NCBI GenBank assembly: GCA_037128705.1
Contig: JBAXVX010000047.1
Location: 1 to 17,866 of the forward strand
Direction of reading: 5' to 3'
Source of the DNA: CAIVAT01 sp037128705
GTDB taxonomy: Bacteria > Bacteroidota > Bacteroidia > Bacteroidales > FEN-979
Length of the DNA stretch: 17,866 nucleotides
In this document: positions 13,423 through 17,866 of the stretch, in pieces
How the letters are laid out: every line of letters begins with the position of its first letter
Numbering within the stretch: the first letter of the stretch is position 1
Program-made: the position numbers and the translations under genes
Notes under the pieces: model-generated
What the model saw: only the letters and a program-made list of their open reading frames with translations
The model's database searches: none
What the model was told of the DNA's origin: nothing

Positions 13423-15114
13423 ATGAAAAGAAGCGCTGTAACATATTATCTTTTGCTGATTACCCTGACCCTCCTCTGCCCGGGGATCCGATCGCAGGGG
13501 CTTGCTGATGGGGCGGCCGGCGAAAGGTTACAGGTGAGTACAGACCGAACCCTGTATGTTGCGGGGGAGAAATGCTTTTTTTCTGCCGTGTTGTTTCATG
13601 TGCCGGATATCCTTGGGGAGCAATTCAGCCGTATCCTCTATTGTGAACTGATCACCCCCGACGGGAAGAAGGTCGCCAGCCGGAAATACACCCTTGAAAA
13701 TTCTTCTGCCGAAGGATGCTTTGGCATTCCCGAAGAGACCATCTCGGGTATCTATTTCCTGAAATTTTATACCCGGTTCATGCGGAACCTCCCCACCGAC
13801 CAGTATAAATATGTCATGCTGAAGATCGTAAATCCCTTTAAAACGGAAGTGCTTCCCGGAACGGATGCCGCTGACACTTCGAAAAGGGTCGGAATCACCA
13901 CCGGTTCCCCTTCCTCCATCCAGGCCATGAACATCGTCCCGGTTAAAAAGACTTTTTCGCCCAGGGAGGAGATCCGTTTGAATATAGCGGGGGCCGGCAT
14001 AAACGATTCTCTTGCCCGGATGTGTTTTTCTGTTGTACCCGAATCCACCTGCGACGACCGCTCTTTCGTCCTGAAGAACAGCGCGGATTCCGGCAAAAAT
14101 GAGGTTTATATACCTGAAACCCGCACGCTTTCCTTGTCGGGCAAGCTGATTGGCAGGGAAACAGGGAAACCGGTCGCCGATGCCGTCATCAATCTTTCCA
14201 TTATCGGGGACAAGGATATCCTGGTGGTCAGGACCGATTCATCGGGAAGATTCTTTTTCGCCCTGCCCGATTATACCGGGAGCAGGGACATCTTCCTGAG
14301 TGCCGACGACCTGCCCGGCATCAAGCCTGAAGTGCTTATCGACAACGATTTCTGTTCAAAGCCGGTCAGTCTTCCTTCGCCTATATTTACGCTGAATGAG
14401 GAGGAGATGAATGCCGCCTACAAGCTGGCCGTCAATTCCAGGATCACCTCCATGTTCAGGGAGGAGCCCAAAGCCGGCGACACGGTGGAGGCAGAAGCGC
14501 CTGTTTCTTTCTACGGGAAGCCGACAGAGGTGTTTTTCATGGATAAATACATCGACCTTCCCAAATTCGAAGACTATTTCGCCGAAACGCCCATCGCAGT
14601 GAAGCTGAGGAAAATCGGGGGTAAAAAACACTTCGTGTTTTACAACACGCACCCCGAGATGACCATCTACGATCCCCTGGTGCTGGTCGACTGGGTTGCC
14701 GTAAATGACATGGACAAGATCCTGGCCATGTCGCCCCTTGAAATCGCGCGGATTGAACTCGTGAGTTCGTTGTACATCAAAGGAAACATCATCTACGGAG
14801 GGATCATCAGCTTTGTATCGAAGAAAAACAATTTTGCCGGCATCGACCTTCCCTCTTCCGGAACCTTCGTCAATTACAAGTTCCTGGATGATTGCGCCGA
14901 ACAAATCCAGTCAGATCCCGCCTCCCGGAATATGCCGGATTCACGCAACACGGTTTACTGGAACCCTGAATTCAAGTTAAACAACGGGGGCGATACCAGC
15001 GTTTCATTCCTGGCTCCCGACACGCCGGGGAGGTATTGCATCCTGCTCAGGGAGCTGGGCCCGGCCGGGGAGAAGGTGTTGGCCAGGGAAACGATTGTAG
15101 TGACCGGGAAATAA
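13423..15114 (+). CDS. Exported MG2-like / carboxypeptidase-regulatory / plug-like protein without a barrel
   Basis: The 563-residue product has a signal peptide (about 1-25). Residues 36-140 resemble an MG2 domain of the alpha-2-macroglobulin type (LQVSTDRTLYVAGEKCFFSA, GIYFLKFYTRFM). Residues 236-305 resemble a carboxypeptidase-regulatory sandwich (LSGKLIGRETGKPVADAVI, RTDSSGRFFF). Residues 416-475 look like part of a TonB-receptor plug (YDPLVLVDWVAVND, LSPLEIARIELVSS-type stretch, IIYGGIISFVSKKN). No barrel follows; the protein ends in a short sandwich-like segment. Similar MG2-plus-plug proteins without a barrel occur in Bacteroidota near TonB genes; their role is not known. It starts one base after the lipoprotein gene, so it most likely acts with the receptor. 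An upstream in-frame ATG at 13357 lies inside that gene and lacks a signal peptide. Confidence 0.75.
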   Translation: MKRSAVTYYLLLITLTLLCPGIRSQGLADGAAGERLQVSTDRTLYVAGEKCFFSAVLFHVPDILGEQFSRILYCELITPDGKKVASRKYTLENSSAEGCFGIPEETISGIYFLKFYTRFMRNLPTDQYKYVMLKIVNPFKTEVLPGTDAADTSKRVGITTGSPSSIQAMNIVPVKKTFSPREEIRLNIAGAGINDSLARMCFSVVPESTCDDRSFVLKNSADSGKNEVYIPETRTLSLSGKLIGRETGKPVADAVINLSIIGDKDILVVRTDSSGRFFFALPDYTGSRDIFLSADDLPGIKPEVLIDNDFCSKPVSLPSPIFTLNEEEMNAAYKLAVNSRITSMFREEPKAGDTVEAEAPVSFYGKPTEVFFMDKYIDLPKFEDYFAETPIAVKLRKIGGKKHFVFYNTHPEMTIYDPLVLVDWVAVNDMDKILAMSPLEIARIELVSSLYIKGNIIYGGIISFVSKKNNFAGIDLPSSGTFVNYKFLDDCAEQIQSDPASRNMPDSRNTVYWNPEFKLNNGGDTSVSFLAPDTPGRYCILLRELGPAGEKVLARETIVVTGK

Positions 15115-15133
15115 TCCCTCTAAAACAATAACG

Positions 15134-16306
15134 ATGAGAACCGGAATATTTTCATGTCTGTTTTGCCTGCTTGCGTTTAGCCTGGCAGCCCAGAACTTTC
15201 CCATTGGCCAACAAACAATGAATTTTACCGACACGACCCGGAGCAACCGTTCTGTTCCGGCCGAGGTGTATTATCCGGGGCTTACCGCCGGAAGCAATAC
15301 ACCCCTGGCTAACGGGAAGTTCCCTGTGATCTCTTTCGGTCATGGCTTCCTGATGGCTTACGATTACTACCTCTATCTGAAAGATTCACTGGTCCCGCTG
15401 GGGTATATCCTTGCATTTGCAAAAACAGAAACCGGAATATTGCCCGATCATCTTGAACTGGGAAAAGACCTTGCATTCCTTGTAAACCAGATGAAGGTGG
15501 AGGGGAATACCCCGTCATCGGCATACTATAACCATATCGACAGTACCTCCGCTGTCATGGGCCATTCCATGGGCGGGGGAGCCTCGTTCCTGGGGTGTGA
15601 AAATAATCCCGTTCCAGATGCGATGGTCACTTTTGCTGCAGCAGAAACATCTCCATCAGCAATCACCGCTGCCAGGCACATCAGCATTCCTTCCCTTGTG
15701 TTTTCTGCGGATAAGGACTGTGTAACACCTCCGGCCACCAACCAGTTGCCGATGTATGATTCGCTGGCCTCAGACTGCAAGGTTTTCATCAACATCAAGG
15801 GAGGCGGACATTGTTACTTTGCCGATTATAACTTCACCTGTTCGATCGGGGAGGTCGGCTGTTCATCATCATTTACCATCACCCGCGATCAGCAGCACAA
15901 AGCAGTGATTGATTTCCTGGTTCCTTACCTCGATTATTACCTGAAAAAGAAATCCCCCGGCTGGACGGTCTTCAACGATTCGCTTCAGGTTTCACAGCGG
16001 ATCACCTACCTTGAATCGTGCAGCACGTCTGGCATCCCGGATCCGGGCAGGTTGGATCAGTTTGTTATTTCCCCGAATCCGGTTCATGACAGGTTGATCG
16101 TGACATCCGTCAGCAGGCACGAAAGAGTTGCTAAGATCGTATTGCGTTCGTTGACAGGGAGCGTCGTTTTAACCAGGGATGAAAAGGATGAAACCGCTAC
16201 AGCTGCCACCGAAGTAGACCTTTCATACTGTAAGGCCGGCGCCTACTTTCTTGAGATAACCGGCTGCAATGGCATGATCCAGGTCTTCCGGCTGATAAAA
16301 GTGTGA
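15134..16306 (+). CDS. T9SS-secreted alpha/beta hydrolase, chlorophyllase/PET-hydrolase-like esterase
   Basis: The 390-residue protein has a signal peptide (about 1-19), a hydrolase domain (about 25-275) and a type IX secretion sorting tail (about 310-390: VISPNPVHDRLIV at the start, GAYFLEITGCNGMIQVFRLIKV at the end). The nucleophile elbow is GHSMGGG with S145. D195 (SADKDCVTPP) and H226 (GGGHC) complete the expected triad, and FGHGF (68-72) probably builds the oxyanion hole. The stretch from S145 to H226 follows the order and spacing of bacterial cutinase/PET-hydrolase and chlorophyllase-like enzymes, including IPSLVFSADKD and LPMYDS. Eight or so cysteines suggest disulphides in the exported form. 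It should cleave esters outside the cell; the real substrate is unknown. It starts 19 bp after the MG2/plug gene and is probably the last gene of the receptor run. Confidence 0.88.
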   Translation: MRTGIFSCLFCLLAFSLAAQNFPIGQQTMNFTDTTRSNRSVPAEVYYPGLTAGSNTPLANGKFPVISFGHGFLMAYDYYLYLKDSLVPLGYILAFAKTETGILPDHLELGKDLAFLVNQMKVEGNTPSSAYYNHIDSTSAVMGHSMGGGASFLGCENNPVPDAMVTFAAAETSPSAITAARHISIPSLVFSADKDCVTPPATNQLPMYDSLASDCKVFINIKGGGHCYFADYNFTCSIGEVGCSSSFTITRDQQHKAVIDFLVPYLDYYLKKKSPGWTVFNDSLQVSQRITYLESCSTSGIPDPGRLDQFVISPNPVHDRLIVTSVSRHERVAKIVLRSLTGSVVLTRDEKDETATAATEVDLSYCKAGAYFLEITGCNGMIQVFRLIKV

Positions 16307-16350
16307 GATGAATGTACCTTGGCAACGCTGCCATCCTTTTTGGGATTGAC

Positions 16351-17754
16351 ATGAAGAAATCCATAGAAGAAATTTTAGAGGATACGCGCACAGTCCTGGA
16401 TATCATCCGGAAGACTGAGCTGACCGACGAAGAAAAAGCCTGGATATCGGAGAACGCTGTCCGTAACTTCAACGACTACGTCAACCCCGGATTCCTGAAA
16501 TACCGCAAGTCTGTCTCCAACGACTACACAGCCGTTGAATGGTCCGACCACGGATGCCGGTTTCGGGACATTCACGGAAAAGAATACATCGATTGCCTGG
16601 GAGGCTATGGAACCCTGAACATGGGCCACAGGCATCCGAAAATCGTGGCGGCCGTAAAGGCTCAGCTTGACCGCCAGGCCATTCACAGCCAGGAGCTCCT
16701 TGATCCTTTACGGGGGATTCTTTCGAAGCTTCTGGCGGACATTACCCCCGGGGAGCTGCAGTATTCCTTCTTAACCAGCAGCGGCACGGAGGCTGTGGAA
16801 GGCGCGCTCAAACTGTCGCGCCTTCACACCGGGAGACGAAACTACATTGCCGCAGTGGATGGGTTCCATGGCAAGTCGATGGGCTCCCTTGGGGCAACAG
16901 CGAAGGCAGAATTTCGCAAGGTATTTCTCCCGCTGGTTCCGGCATTCCACCATGTTCCGTTTGGCGACCTGTATGCACTCGAGAAAACGCTCTGGTCGCT
17001 TGACAAGGTTGGCGAAGAGGTAGCAGCGGTGGTTCTGGAACCCATCCAGGGCGAGGGTGGCGTAAATCTTCCTCCCGACGACTACCTGCAGGGGGTGAGG
17101 GCGCTGTGCAATCGCTACGGCTGTCTGCTTATCCTTGACGAGATACAGACAGGCATGGGACGAACCGGCAAGCTGTGGGCCTCGGAACATTGGGGTGTCG
17201 TTCCCGATATTTTGTGCATGGGAAAATCCTTCGGAGGCGGAATCATGCCGGCAGGCGCTTTCATGTCGGACGCAAAGATCTGGCAGAAGATGATCCCGAA
17301 TCCCTTCCTCCACTCATCCACCTTCGGGGGCAATCCGTTGGCGTGTGCAGCAGCCATTGCGGCCATCCACGTCACCCTGTCCGAAAACCTGCCGGAGAAA
17401 GCAGCCGGCACCGGAGCCCATTTCCTAACGAGGTTGCAACAGTTGTCCTGCGAGTTTCCGGATATCCTGGTCGAAGTTCGTGGAAAGGGGTTGATGATCG
17501 GCATGGAATTCCCGGATGACGATATCGGTTTTGAGGTCGCCAGGGGCCTCTACGAACGCGGCGTCCTGGTCGCAGGGACGATGCTCAATGCAAAGGTGAT
17601 TCGAATCGAACCACCACTGACCATACCCCTTGATGATGTAAATCGGGTTCTTGAAATACTCCATGAAACACTCCTGGAGGTGAAGGCGGGCCGCGGTATG
17701 ACAGCCCCGCCTTCAAAACGCAGCGGGCGCACCCGGAATAAAAACAAACAATAG
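16351..17754 (+). CDS. patA: Putrescine aminotransferase
   Basis: The 467-residue protein is a class III PLP-dependent aminotransferase. It matches E. coli PatA (YgjG) along its length in segments recalled here: VNPGFLKYRKSVSNDYTAVEW, DCLGGYGTLNMGHRHP, HSQELLDPLRG, DGFHGKSMGSLGATAK and LEPIQGEGGV. It also shares the segments ILDEIQTGMGRTGK and NPFLHSSTFGGNPLACAAA. K292 (CMGKSFGGG) is the expected PLP lysine and D263 the cofactor-ring aspartate. The enzyme moves the amino group of putrescine to 2-oxoglutarate, giving 4-aminobutanal and glutamate. The chosen ATG at 16351 gives the PatA-like N-terminus; ATG 16312 would add 13 residues with no counterpart. The basic tail after residue about 450 (PPSKRSGRTRNKNKQ) is extra. 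It lies 16 bp before an aldehyde dehydrogenase gene, the next enzyme of the pathway. Confidence 0.92.
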   Translation: MKKSIEEILEDTRTVLDIIRKTELTDEEKAWISENAVRNFNDYVNPGFLKYRKSVSNDYTAVEWSDHGCRFRDIHGKEYIDCLGGYGTLNMGHRHPKIVAAVKAQLDRQAIHSQELLDPLRGILSKLLADITPGELQYSFLTSSGTEAVEGALKLSRLHTGRRNYIAAVDGFHGKSMGSLGATAKAEFRKVFLPLVPAFHHVPFGDLYALEKTLWSLDKVGEEVAAVVLEPIQGEGGVNLPPDDYLQGVRALCNRYGCLLILDEIQTGMGRTGKLWASEHWGVVPDILCMGKSFGGGIMPAGAFMSDAKIWQKMIPNPFLHSSTFGGNPLACAAAIAAIHVTLSENLPEKAAGTGAHFLTRLQQLSCEFPDILVEVRGKGLMIGMEFPDDDIGFEVARGLYERGVLVAGTMLNAKVIRIEPPLTIPLDDVNRVLEILHETLLEVKAGRGMTAPPSKRSGRTRNKNKQ

Positions 17755-17770
17755 CGAAAGGGCACAAACC

Positions 17771-17866
17771 ATGAAGCAACACTGGATCGGAGGCGAATGG
17801 ATGGGCCAGGCCAACAGGGAGCCCATTGACATCATCAATCCTGCCACCGAGGAGGTTTTTGAGCAG
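17771..17866 (+). CDS. Aldehyde dehydrogenase, first 32 codons (probably aminobutyraldehyde dehydrogenase)
   Basis: The frame starts at ATG 17771 and runs off the window. The 32 residues MKQHWIGGEWM, then IDIINPATEEVFEQ, are the typical N-terminus of NAD(P)-dependent aldehyde dehydrogenases (YIGGEW and NPATGE-type motifs). Placed directly after patA, it would oxidise 4-aminobutanal to GABA, as PatD does in E. coli. The substrate is inferred from position only, since the catalytic part is outside the window. Confidence 0.8.
   Translation, partial: MKQHWIGGEWMGQANREPIDIINPATEEVFEQ

Overview
The window looks like a chromosomal piece of a Bacteroidota (probably Bacteroidales-type) genome. The grounds are a type IX secretion C-terminal sorting tail, a TonB receptor with an N-terminal STN domain paired with a DUF4249 lipoprotein, several promoter candidates of the Bacteroidetes TAnnTTTG type, and a tRNA gene without encoded CCA. 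The species cannot be named from the sequence.

Region 1 (1-3600) is accessory and mosaic. It holds the 3' end of a flavin-reductase-like gene, a TMEM175-type potassium channel gene (minus), a long gene-poor stretch, a 70-residue stand-alone relative of the RNA polymerase alpha C-terminal domain (minus), and a divergent Fic-family AMP-transferase gene (plus). The Fic, alpha-CTD and flavin-reductase stretches are visibly more AT-rich than the rest. Between them are several copies of a double GGTCA/TGACC motif with an exact 24-nt repeat spacing and a central CGGC, in both orientations. They look like eroded ends of IS21-type elements, but no transposase is present. Large inverted repeats also lie here. 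A tRNA-Asn(GTT) gene (3631-3704, minus) closes this region, with its 3' end facing the island.

Region 2 (3868-8730) holds a predicted outer-membrane barrel protein with a C-terminal SPOR domain, a convergent FAD-dependent oxidoreductase of the COG2509 type, and an exported TPR protein.

Region 3 (8803-16306) looks like one co-oriented run: a small exported protein of unknown function, an STN-TonB receptor, a DUF4249 lipoprotein, an exported MG2/plug-like protein without a barrel, and a T9SS-secreted alpha/beta hydrolase resembling chlorophyllase/PET-hydrolase-type esterases. Junctions inside it are a 14-bp overlap or 1-19 bp gaps. The plausible joint job is cell-surface capture or cleavage of an unknown ligand and its import.

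Region 4 (16351-end) starts a putrescine degradation pair: a putrescine aminotransferase (patA) followed 16 bp later by the first 32 codons of an aldehyde dehydrogenase. Together they would convert putrescine to 4-aminobutanal and then to GABA.

The most unusual material is in 1200-3530: the orphan alpha-CTD protein, its IS-like surroundings, and the Fic gene with two matching palindromes placed 41 bp apart at its promoter.
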